NCBI GenBank assembly: GCA_964036315.1 | Contig: OZ038509.1 | Location: forward strand, 32,947,959-33,011,958 | DNA from: Acanthosepion esculentum | Lineage: Eukaryota > Mollusca > Cephalopoda > Sepiida > Sepiidae | Direction: 5' to 3' | DNA: 64,000 bases | Shown: piece by piece, positions 45,501 to 58,270 of the stretch | Position numbering within the stretch: the first letter of the stretch is position 1 | Layout: each line of letters starts with the position of its first letter | Notes under the pieces: generated by a model | The model's input: the letters and a program-made list of their open reading frames with translations, nothing else | What the model was told of the DNA's origin: nothing | The model's database searches: none | Translations under genes and position numbers: made by a program

Positions 45501-48500
45501 TGGCGAGTCAGTATTTGAGCTTAGATGCTCACTCAGTGGCTCAAACGTTTGCTAGTAGATTTGGAAACCACTTGTTTATAGTAGTTTTCTTTTCGCCTTA
45601 CCATTCAGTGATATTTCAGCTGAAAGATTTAAAAGTACGAATTTGTAGATATCCTGATTTTAATTAAGAAAATAGTTTTACATTTTAATTATGCTTAAGG
45701 AATATGTTATATTAAATATTTCTTATCCAGTACTTAATAACACCATAAAAATGTATGATAATTGTAGCATTACATAAGAAATAAATAATTCACAGTCATT
45801 TATTTGCGCAGATGAGAAGTATTTAATATTTAGTTAAACTTAAGAGATTGTTTCCAGTTTCTTAATATTTTTATTTTTATTTATGATATTTTAATTTTTA
45901 TGAACGAATTCCATTATTCGTTTGTTGGAAAAATTGCTATTTTATGTTCAGTATTATCTACAATTTTATCAAAATATAAATTCTTTTTAATTAATCTCTA
46001 CTTGATGAATATATTTATTGCCTTTCTTAATTAATGCCGTTTATTCTTTATTATTTGATCAAATTCTTTACTTTTATTATTTCTGATAAGTGTAATTATT
46101 ATATATTATGTTAAGTAAGTTAGGGAATAAAATATTACTATTATTTACTGAAATTTGATATTTACATTTTATAGGGGAGTTTTACTTATTGGTTGAATTT
46201 AAATAAGTTCCTAAGTTTTCTTTGTTAAGAAACACGCACTGTCAATGATAGAACTTTCGAGGTAGGGAGTTGCAGTTGCACTTTTTAAAACGCAAAGTTT
46301 TTATCTTGGGTTCTCTAAGTGTATAAGACTGATCAATAATGAAGAGGAAAATTTCATAAAATCACAATATCTTTCAGATGGAATTTATAATATTTTAGAA
46401 GAGAAAGAAATACAACATACACAGATAATATTTGATAAGGTGCGTATAACACTATATAAATGTTTCTCTGTACCTGAAACTATATTTCTATGTATATAAA
46501 GACATGATTTGACAATGTGGGTTACTGCTTCAGAGACTTGATCATTTCTTTTGTATTCAAACCTAAGGTTGGAAAAAACCCAACGACGTAAAATATTCCG
46601 TTCAAATTATTTTTTATATGTATTATCCTAGTTTGTGACTTTTTTTCAAAGTAAAACACTGTCCGTGTTTGGTGTTGATCAGACACTTAGTTCTCACGTT
46701 ACCCAGTCATTATGTATGTAGATAAAAGAAAATGGATACAAGTTGTTGATGCAACCTACTATATAGATATGTGCCTTGTTTTAATGCTTGTGTTTTGTTT
46801 ATGAGCAGAAATCCCTTTACTTATCGAGACAGTTATATAAATATACTTATGATCTTATATATGTATATGGAAAAGATATAATATATACGTATATGTGTAT
46901 GTTACTATATATGCGGGTTTAAGATTTTAAAATGTTCGTAAACGCCTGTGACTGTGTGATTATCTTAGAATGCGCGCGAGAGAGACGGGAAATATGGAGA
47001 AAAAAAAAGGAATGTATTTATTTTTATGCGTTTCTGAAAGAGTAAATGGTTGAAATAGAGAAGAAGAGAGAAACGAAAGGAAAGTGAAATATCTATACGG
47101 ATATTTATATCGGAAACCGTGCGTGAGTTAGCGTCTGTGAGTGCAAAGACGACGCAGGCTATACTTTACCGATAAAGTCAGCTTGTCTGTATATATTTTG
47201 CGTGTCACTCATAAAACGAAAGGTAAACAAAATTAAATCTGGAATCAATGCAGTGATTCGTATAACTACGCCGTGATCGATTGACTAGTAAGTAAATAAA
47301 CAGATATAAAGAAATTAATCTATATGCAAATATGTGTATAAATCGGAGATATAATCAGAACAAAGAACAATTCAAGAGAAATAAACAAATAGAATAAAAG
47401 AATCAGGTAGTGATATAAATATAATTACTCTAAATATGTTAATTACTCTAAATAATTTTACATAAGTAAGAAATTATTTAATGTATGCTAGCAAAACAAT
47501 TTAAAGTTTGAAAAACAAATTATATATAATTTGGGCTCTATTTAAGTATTGAGCACTGTTTTTAAAAAATAAAAACAAAAATACTAAAGAACTTCGGATT
47601 ATTTACCTAACGTGTTCTTTCCTATTTTTCTATATATTTGCACACATATATTTATATATATATATATATTTGCAAATATATAGCGATGTAGATAACGAGT
47701 GATAGTTAAACATGCAATGCTAAATGACTAACGGGTAAAAATAAAGAATTTTCTGTTGGTATATATATATATACATACATATATATATATATATGTATGT
47801 ATGTAAATATATGTAGGTAAATGGAGTGACAGAAGAAAAAGTAAAAATGAAGGAAAGAGAGAAAACAGTCTTTGAAAAGAAAGTTGATGTCTTGAAAGAA
47901 ATGGGATGAAAAGTTATTTTTTCAAAGTGTAAATGAACTTTATTTCAAAGTTTATCCGAAATGAGACGAATTTACCCGTAAACTGACGATTTTGTGTTTG
48001 TGTGTTTGTCGGAACGTGCTTTTGTTTATTTACTGAGAAAAGGCACGAAGAAAGCCGGGAACGACAACACAGAGCAAAGATTTTAGCGGGAAAACAAATC
48101 AAGAACGAACATAAGATTAAATCTAGAAGTTAATGTAATTTTATGATTGGAAATATTGAACTAAGATCAATGCGTCTGCCAATAAAGATTCATTTTACTT
48201 AAACGAAATAATTTTAGAATTTCTTAAAAATTGTATTTGTGGCAAATGATTCTCAGTAGACAATTATTGTCAGAAAAAAAAAATGAAAAATGAAGTTAAG
48301 GTAGACAAGCAGCAATTTATTGAGCTTAGGTTTGGTTTGGCGTTAGATCAAATTTTATACAACACCCGGTTTAGATTGAACATGAGATCAATGTTGGCGA
48401 GATTAGCTCGTTAACGGCTGCCCTATTACAGATGCTGAAAGAAAGAATGATACGTAAATGGGAAACAAGTTAAAAAATGAAAGAGTTAGGCAGTAGAGAG

Positions 48501-49382
48501 AAAATGGAATGGAACAAATTGGCGGTTGCAATACACTGGAATCGTGTTTGTGTGAGTTAGAAAAATAATTAAAAGAGAAGTTTGCAAAGTATAGAATGAA
48601 AAAAGAAAATAAAAACAGGGAAAGATAGAGAAATGTTAGTGTGAAAGAAGGAGGGAGCAGAACAAAGAGAAAAAGCAATTAATGAGCCGGGAGACAGAGA
48701 CAGAGAGATATATATAGAGAGTTATTAGGTAGATTTGACAAAAAGAATCAGATGAAATTGAGATGATTTTTAAAGGAAGTAGGAAGTCCAACAGGAAAGG
48801 ATTAAGAGAATATTATTAGACAGGAAAACTGAGAAACAAGGTGAAAAAATTAATCAAATTATTAATAGGGAGATTTAAAGAGAAAAGGGAAGAAAACAGA
48901 AAAAGAAGCACTTCATTGTGAAGGAGTCGTAAGTATTATTTGTTTGTAACAATATTGTAGATTAAAGTTTTTAAAACTCGCCCAATGGACGAAATTGTCT
49001 AACTCAATCGATGGACGAATTTGTCTAACGAGAATCGGTAAAAAGAAATATGTAAGAATAGTTATAAAAAGGTAGAGATCTATATGTATATATGAGTGGC
49101 ACCTATACGCAAAGAACCAGTGAATATCAAATTTAAAATAAGAAATTAAATATATAAAAGAATTGAAACCAATCGTAAAAAAATAAAACTTATTATCCGA
49201 GTCCAGCTTTACAATACTTTCAGTAGTTTACATAAGATAAAATTGAAGATCAAAAGAAAGGAATTAAGAAATAGATATAATAAAAGCAAAATAAATAAAA
49301 TCAATAAGTGATTGTGAAGATAACGGCAGTTTTAAGTACTCGAGAGATAAAATAAGATTGGAGAAAAAAACATTAAAATACC

Positions 49383-49383
<1 letters not shown>
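45501..49383. other. Long repeat-poor AT-rich stretch
   Basis: No coding, RNA or transposon signal I recognise in about 3.9 kb. There are only short TA runs near 47650-47680 and 47760-47800. Such repeat-poor DNA among repeat-dense flanks could hold regulatory elements, but nothing specific is visible. Confidence 0.5.

Positions 49384-49426
<43 letters not shown>
49384..49426. repeat. (AAT)n microsatellite
   Basis: About 14 AAT units. 49427-50498 shows no recognised gene. Confidence 0.95.
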
Positions 49427-49428
<2 letters not shown>

Positions 49429-50498
49429 TAAAGGCCCTGATTAAATATACTCTTTTTTAAGAAAATAAGGAAAACAAAATAAAAAAACGAAAATAAAAAC
49501 GGTGGTATCCGAGTGATAAAATCAAAATTGTTGATCAGAGAGCAAAAAGCTCGGTCCGTAGCATTGGTTAGTCCTTATAAGAAGTTGATGGCGGGACATG
49601 ATTTCTTTTACTGTTCCTTTTTTATGTATCCCTTGGTTTCGTTTTCCTTTTGCGTCCTGGTATTTCTATAACCTTGCAAAACCCAGAACAAATTCTTACG
49701 TTATTTTTTATTTTTCGTATTCTTCCTCGCCTTAAGGTAAATATTTCACTCTGTAAAATTTGTATATAATTTTGCCAAAGGCTCAAGTCGCTGTAGAATA
49801 CTAAATTAAGCAGGCGGCAAAATCGGAGCGTAATAATTCCGAGACTGGTCAGCTTTGACAGACTGTCGTGTGCTATAGTGAACGAAAAAGTACAGACCGT
49901 ACGGAGGGGAAGAAACAGTAGCGTAACGTACCGTAGCGTTGCGTACTTGTGTGTAGGCTGTAAAGTCTTGTCGACTGTATGCTGATTTGTTGTGTTCTGT
50001 CTGTTGTATATTCAAATATGGACGTACAAAAGACGGGCGGGGTGGAGGAAGAAATAGAGAGTGAGAGATAAAATCAAAACGGGGGTGGGGAAGAGGAAAG
50101 AGTAGGTGCACTTCTATGGCTACGAGTCTTCGATTATTAATATTTATGTGCGCATATGTAGGTCTGTTTCAAAGCAAAAGCATGCATAAAACTGCGCTTT
50201 TTCGTTTGAGACACCAAATTGAGCAAAAACTAAGTGTGTTAAAGAACGAGCTTGTACAACAGCCAAGAAATCTTTGCCATGTTCTATAGATGTGGGTGTG
50301 CATTTAAAAAAATATATATTTCTATTAACCTTATGGGGTTTGCCTCATAGGCAATTGAAGTCATTATTTTCAGCCATAGTAGGAAATTTTTATATACAAT
50401 TCTGATTTGACTCCACCTCAGGATTGAACCTTTTTGTAAGAATGAGACGTTATAGTCACTTTTGAGTTATCTGGTAGGAGAATATAATGGCTCACACT

Positions 50499-50570
50499 CA
50501 CAACCGGTTAAATCACAAAAGCCACAACTGGCTAAGTCGCCAAACTCACAACCGGCTAAATCACAAAACA
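50499..50570 (+). repeat. ~24-bp minisatellite, 3 copies
   Basis: Three imperfect copies of CACAACCGGCTAAATCACAA. Open in one frame as QPxKSQ repeats, but the frame has no other sign of coding. Confidence 0.8.
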
Positions 50571-50984
50571 CAGACCAAGTCAGATGTGGAATGAGCAAAA
50601 TAAGACCATCTCTGGGTTCAGGACGAAAGTCAAGTTGCAGAGATCAAAACCAAAATAAATAAGTTCGTAGTCATGAATATTACATAAACAATTTTTACAA
50701 AATTTATGATATTTGAAGATCAAAGTATTAAAATCAATTAATCTGCTGGTTTGAAATTCAAATATAGCTCACGTACTAATAAGTAGAGTATAATCTTTTA
50801 CATACCAAAGTTAGTGAAGAACGAATTTTGCGTTTAGGTGAGAAATCCCACAACTTTACTCAAGCCAAGCACATAACAGATTTGCATCCCTGTAACTAAA
50901 TTAAACTAAATTCAAACTTGAAGAGTATTTTCCCGTGTCTATTGAGGACAATGAAAATATTAATTTAGGAATGAATTATCAGGG

Positions 50985-51070
50985 TGAGGGATTACGTTAC
51001 TCTGATTTTATGTTGCATTTTTTAATCATTTCAACCCAAGCAAGGTGATAAAGCCACTAAAAAGCAAGGG
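50985..51070 (+). repeat. Dispersed repeat family C, partial copy 4
   Basis: TTTTTAATCATTTCAACCCAAG, CAAGGTGATAAAGCCACTAAAA and AAGGGTGAAAGAA match the first half of the family. Confidence 0.65.
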
Positions 51071-51175
51071 TGAAAGAATCTGAGAAAAGCATTATTAAAA
51101 AGCGAGGACAATAAAAGAACGGACCCCAAGGAGACAGAAGAAGACGGTTTTTGAAGATCGAAGTTGAAAGAAAGG

Positions 51176-51294
51176 GTTTACGGCCACATCACGTTGAAAC
51201 GCCGGTTCCTGTACGATCACCGAAGTTAAGCAACGTCGAGTCCGATCACTACCTTAATGAATAACCGCTTGAGAATATCAGGTGTTGTAATCTT
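51176..51294 (+). rRNA. Diverged full-length 5S rRNA copy (pseudogene or 5S-derived SINE head)
   Basis: The ~119-base stretch begins GTTTACGGCCACATCACGTT, the animal 5S start. It continues with CGCCGGTTC, GATCACCGAAGTTAAGCAAC (internal A-box region, intact), CGTCGAGTCCGATCACTACCTT, GAATAACCGCTTGAGAATATC (decayed C box; the usual GGTGACCGCCTGGGAA is altered) and GTGTTGTAATCTT. Length equals true 5S rRNA, but about 12-15 differences from the animal consensus, including the C box, argue against a functional gene. No T-run terminator follows directly, so it may be the head of a 5S-derived SINE. Confidence 0.85.
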
Positions 51295-51425
51295 GGATTT
51301 GTGGAGTAACGGATAATGGCTAGGAATTTTTAATCAAAGAGCCGAGTTCCAATTCCAGTTTGGTTTGTTATATTCACTTACGCTTGGGAAAAGTAGGAAT
51401 CCACCTCTTCTCCTCCTAGCTATGG
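51295..51425 (+). mobile_element. tRNA-like tail attached to the 5S copy (possible composite SINE)
   Basis: Right after the 5S segment comes GTAACGGATAATGGCTAGGA, which could be an A-box-like TGGCTAGGA. Then GAGTTCCAATTCCAG (B-box-like) and ACTTACGCTTGGGAAAAGTA, similar to the ends of family B SINEs. If real, this is a 5S-tRNA chimera. The likeness is weak. Confidence 0.35.
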
Positions 51426-52497
51426 GTTAATTAGTAAGACACTATTATCTCCAAAAATAAAATAAAATTACATGCAAAATATTGGGATTTTGGCATTAAG
51501 TAACCCATAGAGGTGTTGATATGTCGCTAAACAAAAGCAATCAACTACTGACAGGAAAACAAGACACCGGAAAAGAGTCACACAAAGTAGAAATGTTAGC
51601 ATAGACTTTATAGTTATATCTATCAATTTTAACTATATAAAATGATGAGGAAAACATTAGATGAAGAAGGAACAATGAGTCACTATATTAGCATCAGCCA
51701 TGGAAGAATGATGGAATTTTTACAAAATTTATGATATTTTCGACTGTTTTGTTTTGACCACAAAAGTAAATCATATCAGGTAAATACTCAGTTTAAACAA
51801 TTGAGACGGCAGTCTTGTCATTATAACATAACTTTTTGTGATATTATTATCAAAAGATTCGGACGATCTATTCTAAAATTCTTCTTCCGTGAATAATCTG
51901 TAAAGAGACAAAAAGCTCCCCTTTCCCAACATCTTCAACAACATAAGTTTATTTGCTTCAACAGAACAAAGATTTTTTTTTCCGGAGAGTTATGTGTAAA
52001 AGATATTGTTCTGGTTTAGCATCGACGTTACATTAAATGTTTTGTTTATATATTGTCGAAATCAAATGATTCAGGCATTTGAAGTTTGATTCCTGACAGT
52101 TATCGTAGATATATTTTAGGAATTAGATATTTTACTGTTTGGCAAGGTGTTTATTAAAACATGGGAAACTATTCAGCCTAATTATCTCAGGCCAGAAATT
52201 ACAGGAATTGAAGCATTGATAATTTTTAAAAAAATCGTTCTTTATTGATGTCAACAAAGGAATTTAATAAAACTGTGGGAGCTCTTCATTCTCCGCATCC
52301 TTTTTCCTTCTCTGACATTATTCCCGTGTCATTCGTCATTTCGTCGATGTTCGGATTCCCTCGTGTGTTTGTGTCAATTATTTATCCTCATTCTCTTCTG
52401 GGTCCTGATTTCGTTTTCATTATCGAAGGCAGCTTATTCAGTAAAGTGTGGGAGATATTGCATAGAAATAGCCGAGTTGCTACATCACCGAGAAACA
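51426..52497. other. No recognised feature
   Basis: AT-rich unique sequence. The open frame 52245-52604 runs into the CA/TA array and shows no recognised motif. Confidence 0.4.
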
Positions 52498-52777
<280 letters not shown>

Positions 52778-52808
52778 ATTATCGTTTTACGAATATACTT
52801 TATATAAA

Positions 52809-52813
<5 letters not shown>

Positions 52814-52890
<77 letters not shown>
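52814..52890. repeat. (CA)n-(TA)n compound microsatellite
   Basis: CA to 52860 then TA to 52890, the same CA-TA order as on the other side of the foldback. Confidence 0.95.
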
Positions 52891-52891
<1 letters not shown>

Positions 52892-54254
52892 ATTTCAGAT
52901 CAAACAATACAGATTTGATTTTCCGATTTCACTACTTTATAATTTTTGTTCATAGGCCTGCAAGTTAGGGTTAGGTAAATGTGTCCTCAATCTTCCAATG
53001 AGGGGATATGTTCTTTATATCTAAATTTTGAGAGCGTCATATCTTTTCACTGGTTGTCACCTTTGTTCGAAAGCAAGAGTTGGCCCGAGAGTGTGACTGG
53101 AACCTCTGGAGCAAAATGAATATCTTTGCCCTGGCAGTAAACGACGATCGTGTCCCACAACTATTCTGTTTATATTTTAGAAACAGACAATAAATCACTG
53201 TAACTAGATTTTTAACACATTACTTTTTCCCTCATTTTACTGTTAATCTATCATCTTTTCCGGAAATAACTGATATTCAAAAAGTCAGTTTATGGATATT
53301 TCTCCTGATCTAATTCAAAACGTAGCCCCCCCCCCCAACTTATGTCCTAATTTCGGGCTATCCTTTTAAAGAGTCAGTCGATAAACATCCACCTCCTCAT
53401 AATTAATATTGCTAAAAGGTCAGCCGGGATATCTTTAATTTCTTACTTTTTTAACACTTACTTCATTTGGGTATAACCATTCCTCTGGATTAAATATTTA
53501 ACCAGCGCAAAATGGTTATCTACTGCTGGCTTGTAAAATCCTAGTTACCTTAAAAGAGTTGGTTTCTATGGAACTATCTCTTTTTCACACACTAAATTAA
53601 TGTCTATGCGAATCTACAGTGAAAATGTTCAGTTCTATAAGGCCGTTCGTTAGGAATCGATGGACCATTTGTAGCTTAATATAATCAGGATTAAGAAAAA
53701 ATCCGCTAGTAACACTAGTCCTTGTCAGAATTCTTAATCTTAAGGAAAGATTACTTTGAGTAAATCTTTGATGGTTGACCAGCTGTTAATATGAGGAATC
53801 CTTTTCACTTAGATTTTTGTCAAGATCAGATTCAGAATATCGTACTTGACGGTCCATAAAAAAGCATCCTTTTAAAGACAAACATCAATATTTTATGGTA
53901 TTCGTATTATGGATAGGAGGTTGAGTAACTGAAGTCTATCGAGCTGTGCAGCTTGGGGATCGGGATGAGTTGCTTATAAAACAGGCAGTTAATATTGACT
54001 GAAATTTATGAGAAAATAGTTATTTTCTAAGCATCATTTAAAATACAGACACATGAAATAGACAATAATGTCCGAATTAATACATGATAACAATATTCAT
54101 AAAATATTATATATGAATAAAAATATTTATACTGATTAAATCAGTTTGAGAGATGTTTCTATTTCGCAAATTATTTTGCCCCCCCCCCACAAAAAAAAAT
54201 TGTGTAATCTCTATGCCAGTGGCTCCAACTGTTCAAATGTGGGCCACAAAAATA

Positions 54255-54257
<3 letters not shown>
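52891..54257. other. No recognised feature
   Basis: AT-rich unique sequence with C-runs at 53326-53335 and 54179-54188. No gene seen. Confidence 0.4.
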
Positions 54258-54285
<28 letters not shown>

Positions 54286-54286
54286 G

Positions 54287-54350
<64 letters not shown>
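54258..54350. repeat. (ATT)n-(AAT)n inverted trinucleotide arrays
   Basis: About nine ATT units, a short GATA junction, then about twenty AAT units. The halves are mutually complementary and can form a hairpin. The AAT part may be the tail of another LINE copy. Confidence 0.9.
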
Positions 54351-54353
54351 GAC

Positions 54354-54776
54354 TGCAATGTATCTTTGAAGATATTCGAAAAACTGTCAAAATACAAGGA
54401 CCTTGAAATAGAAATCTCAAAAATGTGGCACATGGGAACATCAACAATTCCTGTTGTAGTTGGAGCCCTTGGACTGGTTGGAAAAGATTCCAGTAGGCTG
54501 ATTGAAGGGATCCCTGGAAGTCCATGCCTCAAAGAGATACAAAAAATTGTTCTGACAAGTACAGCCCACACTTTACGAAGGGCTTTATCTATGTAATTAT
54601 TTTTTTAATTTAATTTTATTTATTTTTTTTTTTTGCAGTGGAAAGTTTCATGATGCCATTTCTAACCTTAGATCCCTGGGCGGGACCCGGAAAGAAATGT
54701 GTAAACGCCAGATATGAAAGGAAATAAAAAAAAAAAAAAAAAAAAAAAAAAATAATAATAATAATAATAATAATAA
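54354..54776 (+). pseudogene. 5'-truncated endonuclease-type LINE, copy 1
   Basis: The plus strand reads KLSKYKDLEIEISKMWHMGT, then IPVVVGALGLVGKDSSRLIE, then KEIQKIVLTSTAHTLRRALS and a stop at about 54596. This is the usual C-terminal end of a non-LTR retrotransposon polyprotein. An ~130-base 3' UTR follows (containing TTTCATGATGCCATTTCTAA), then poly-A and (AAT)n at 54727-54776. The reading frame of this fragment is intact, so it is young relative to copy 2. Confidence 0.7.
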
Positions 54777-55368
54777 TGGCACGACAGAGTGAGCCAATAA
54801 CTGCACTGGAAAATCTGCAACACTTATGGAAAGGAAACTGCAACAAACTGGTATGAACACCACCCAAACAATTTTACGGGACTTTACAATACAGAGAGAG
54901 AGAACAAAGCTAATCGCCCTGACATCGTGATTAGAGACCGCAAAGGCAAAATGTGCCTCTTTATTGACATGACAATCCCTGCAGACTGTAATGTATCTTT
55001 GAAGAGCTTCAAAAACTATCAATACAAGGACCTTGAGATCGAAAACTCAAAAATATGACGCGTGACGACATTAACAATTCCAGTTGCAGTTGGAGCTCTC
55101 GGGTTGATTGGAAAAGATTCCAATAGACTCCTTGAAGAAATCCCTGGTAGCCCATATCCTTAAAGAAATACAAAAAATTGTACTCACAAGTACAGTCCAC
55201 ACCTTACGAAAGGATTTACCCATGTAAAATATGTGTGATTTTTTTTTCGAAACTGCTCAGTGGAAAATGTCATGATGCCATTTCTGAGCTTAGGTCTCTG
55301 ATCGGGACCGGGAGAAAATGAGCATACACCAGGAACTAAAAATAATAATAATAATAATAATAATAATA
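54777..55368 (+). pseudogene. 5'-truncated endonuclease-type LINE, copy 2
   Basis: Same family as copy 1, in the same orientation, beginning right after copy 1's AAT tail. It extends farther 5': NRPDIVIRDRKGKMCLFIDM resembles the RPD...D catalytic region of restriction-like endonucleases at the C-terminus of early-branching LINEs. Then SFKNYQYKDLEIENSK and the same C-terminus with stops and a frameshift near 55160. The 3' UTR block GTCATGATGCCATTTCTGAG and tail (AAT)n at 55342-55368 mirror copy 1. Confidence 0.7.
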
Positions 55369-55712
55369 GAGTAAATATAGTTCCATAAACAAATTGGAAC
55401 ATAAATCGTGATTGAGAATCTGGAAGAGGAAAATAATTGTGAATAATAAAGAACTGGTAAATGTATGGAATGTCGTAATGTGTTTCATTCTGTTCACAAT
55501 CAATACTTTTTCGTTGCAGCCTATTCTAGCTTTGGATGTGTGTGGTACACACGTGAAACATTGATATTAGGTTGTGCCTTTGTTTTTCTGCAATCAAGAA
55601 ATATAAATATTTATTGATAAATTAATTTCGGTTAACCTACTGGAAAAAACATTATGAACGTCACTGAAACTGTGTTTCTGTCTATTGGGTCGTGAAGCAA
55701 AAAAACAAAAAA

Positions 55713-55716
<4 letters not shown>

Positions 55717-55774
<58 letters not shown>
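55717..55774. repeat. (TA)n array
   Basis: About 28 TA units. Confidence 0.95.
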
Positions 55775-55776
<2 letters not shown>

Positions 55777-55924
55777 CAAAATCGTTTATCCAGGGTCGAA
55801 GCCTCCAACATTCAAGAAACTTTGGTGACTAGATCCATAACTTAAGAATTTCCGATTTAATTTGGAGTTTATCATCGAAAGAAAAACAAAAAGAGTGCTG
55901 ATGTGGTACGTAATATCAATCTTA

Positions 55925-56330
55925 TGTAGCAGTGGATACTAAACAATTTCCTCACAAATGAAGAGAAGATTTGAGGCAATAGAAATGTGGTTCGACAGAA
56001 AGATGTTGAGAATGCCATGAACAAAGCATGTGAGCAACGATGAAGTTTTAAGGAAAATGGAAGCAAAAGTTCACGTCTACTCAGAATCAGAAAGAGATAG
56101 TTGAAATTCCTCAGACACATAATGAGGAAAGAGGGCATGGTAAATTTGATACTCACAGGACATATTTAAGGCAAAAGGATGGGAGGAGCAGCGGCCCACT
56201 TACCTTACAAGCTTATATGAATAGATGGCAAAACGGAGAGTAGGAGATATGGTAAAGAGACAAACATTATTCAGAGTTACAAAGGATAGGTAGTTGTGGA
56301 CAGCCACGATCACCAACGGGCACATAAAAG
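55925..56330 (+). pseudogene. LINE 3' fragment, same family as 6345-7500
   Basis: Plus-strand blocks: TGTGGTTCGACAGAAAGATG, GAATGCCATGAACAAAGCAT, AATTCCTCAGACACATAATG, AGGACATATTTAAGGCAAAAG, AGATGGCAAAACGGAGAG and GATAGGTAGTTGTGGACAGCC. Frameshifted and 5'-truncated. Confidence 0.75.
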
Positions 56331-56399
56331 AAGAATAGTATTCGATTATTTGTTGATCCATATTGTATTAAAATGAAAAAAATATTTTATATTTCTTTG

Positions 56400-56545
56400 A
56401 TATTTTTTTAATCAATGCACTCCAAAGCAAGGCGATAATGCCACTAAGATGCAAGGGGCTACTGAGAATGAAAGGAAATGAGAAGACTTTAGAAGGAACC
56501 TGAAACCCAATCCTAAACAGGAAACAAGAGCTAAACCTCCACACC
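56400..56545 (+). repeat. Dispersed repeat family C, copy 5
   Basis: CCAAAGCAAGGCGATAATGCC, GGGGCTACTGAGAATGAAAG, GAAGACTTTAGAAGGAACC and AATCCTAAACAGGAAACAAG. It lies 70 bp after the LINE fragment, similar to copies elsewhere that follow retroelement debris. Confidence 0.8.
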
Positions 56546-57345
56546 TGATGAGAGCATTAATTTAAACAGGATAAAAAAATGCACAGAACCTGATATATGA
56601 TGAGAACTCTAAACATTATATATATTCCTAGACACACACGAGGAAAAACGGCAGTAACTATTTTTTCTCTCGCAATCTTTTAATAACATTCATAAAAAAT
56701 AAGACGAGATCGTTTAATCTATACATTAAAAATGGAACTATTCGATTAGGCTTCTATCTGAGATGTCAAAAATGAAGTGACAAAAAGCGATTTGAATGAT
56801 TTATATAAAGCCACGAAAAGTTCTATAATATAAAACATTAGATGACTTCATATCTTTAATAATCGCATAGCATTATATCCCCTTACTATACTCATGAGAT
56901 ATGGTAACAAGTGACATCACTCGACATTAATAAGGAAACGTGCTTTAATTCTTACCATAATAAAGAAATATCTCATTTGTAAGCAGTGGAGAGCAGGTAG
57001 GTAATAATGTTTTATTTTTTGTTGCTTCGTTTTAGCTTTCTCTGAATATTTTACTTTTAATGATTTAACAACCAAACTTCTTTCTTACATGCGACAATAG
57101 ACTTAATTGTATAGATAAAAAGTCCGAGATTAATCACGTTGAAAATTATATCTCAATCTAATTGCAAAATTACTTAAATATAGTAAAATCAGTCGCAGAA
57201 TGTCACAATAACTAATCTCCATTTTAATCTATTTAAAATGTAGACGGACATTTTACCGTGGTTCACAAGCTGCATCCTCGCAAACCATTAAGTAGTACTA
57301 TCTTTATTGGTTACTCTATATTAAGCTTAATAAATAACTATAGTC
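56546..57345. other. No recognised feature
   Basis: AT-rich unique sequence. Confidence 0.4.
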
Positions 57346-57349
57346 TCCC

Positions 57350-57450
57350 ATTGTGATTAGTAATTTGATCATTATTACTCAGTAATGAGTTCGAAATCCA
57401 CTTGTGGCGTTTAAGAAACCTAGGCTAAGCTTAGTGTTGTGGTAGGATCC
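57350..57450 (+). mobile_element. tRNA-derived SINE (family B), copy 4
   Basis: TTATTACTCAGTAATGAG, decayed B box GTTCGAAATCCAC, then AACCTAGGCTAAGCTTAG and GGTAGGATCCACCT. Confidence 0.55.
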
Positions 57451-58187
57451 ACCTAATTTGCATAGTGGAGTACCGACGATATAAATATGGTTGGTACCGG
57501 GAAGAGAGGGGATCGAATCAAGAGATTCAACCAGAGACTCTGCCCGACTGCGACTCAGTCAACACATTCTCCAGGAACGGTCTTCCCAGGAATATACAAA
57601 AGACTATATGTAAATATTGTGTACACTTTCTTGTTTCAATACATTTTGTTCTAAGTACATTTTGTGTTGCATTATTATTCCATGCATTAGTCAAGTTTCA
57701 ACACTTAGAAAATAAGAACGAGATTAAAATATATAGGTAAGTTACCAATTTTATGAGGCTTGACCATTGGGATATATTTTTCTAAAAATATTAATATTAC
57801 TACAATCAAGAGAAACGAAGAAGAAATAATTGGAAAAGAGTGACAGGAATTGTTTTACCAAATCGACATGTCATGAGTCCGGTAACACATGTTTGAATCA
57901 TAGCCGCAGGATGTTTCTTGGGCAAGACAGCCTAAATATTCAGGCTGGTTGGCGCTTTTCTTCTCCTGACTGGTTGCCACCTCAAGGTATGAGTGTCCAG
58001 TCTGCCTTGCCCATAGTTGGAGGAAGATGGGTTATGACTTTTCGGAGAGCATTAAAAACGAAGTGAACGAAAAAGTCGAATGGGAATTGAACTTGGCACG
58101 TTTAATTGACTCCAGGTCGATAACTGTCGACACTACCGGTGCCCCAAGAGATGTAGAGTGATCAACAATCTGAACAAGGCCAGTACA
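57451..58187. other. Unrecognised, possibly 5' part of the Penelope-like element
   Basis: Moderate-GC sequence at 57830-58187 precedes the Penelope-like reading frame. It contains no motif I can assign. Confidence 0.25.
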
Positions 58188-58240
58188 CACAAACCCTCGG
58201 TGACGATGACTTGTGACTTCGTGCTCGCACACGGTCAACC
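58188..58240 (+). repeat. Short dispersed repeat shared with 25155-25215
   Basis: Contains TGACTTGTGACTTCGTGCT, flanked by similar diverged bases in both places. Confidence 0.6.
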
Positions 58241-58270
58241 CGTGGTTATGTTTTCAGGCACTTTCCAAAG

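Noticed and set aside
52964..52976. GTTAGGGTTAGG telomere-like sequence
   Set aside because: Only two units, so chance; no interstitial telomere array.
57465..57740. 91-codon plus-strand frame starting MEYRRYKYGW
   Set aside because: No recognised motif; the second half is AT-rich hydrophobic chance sequence.
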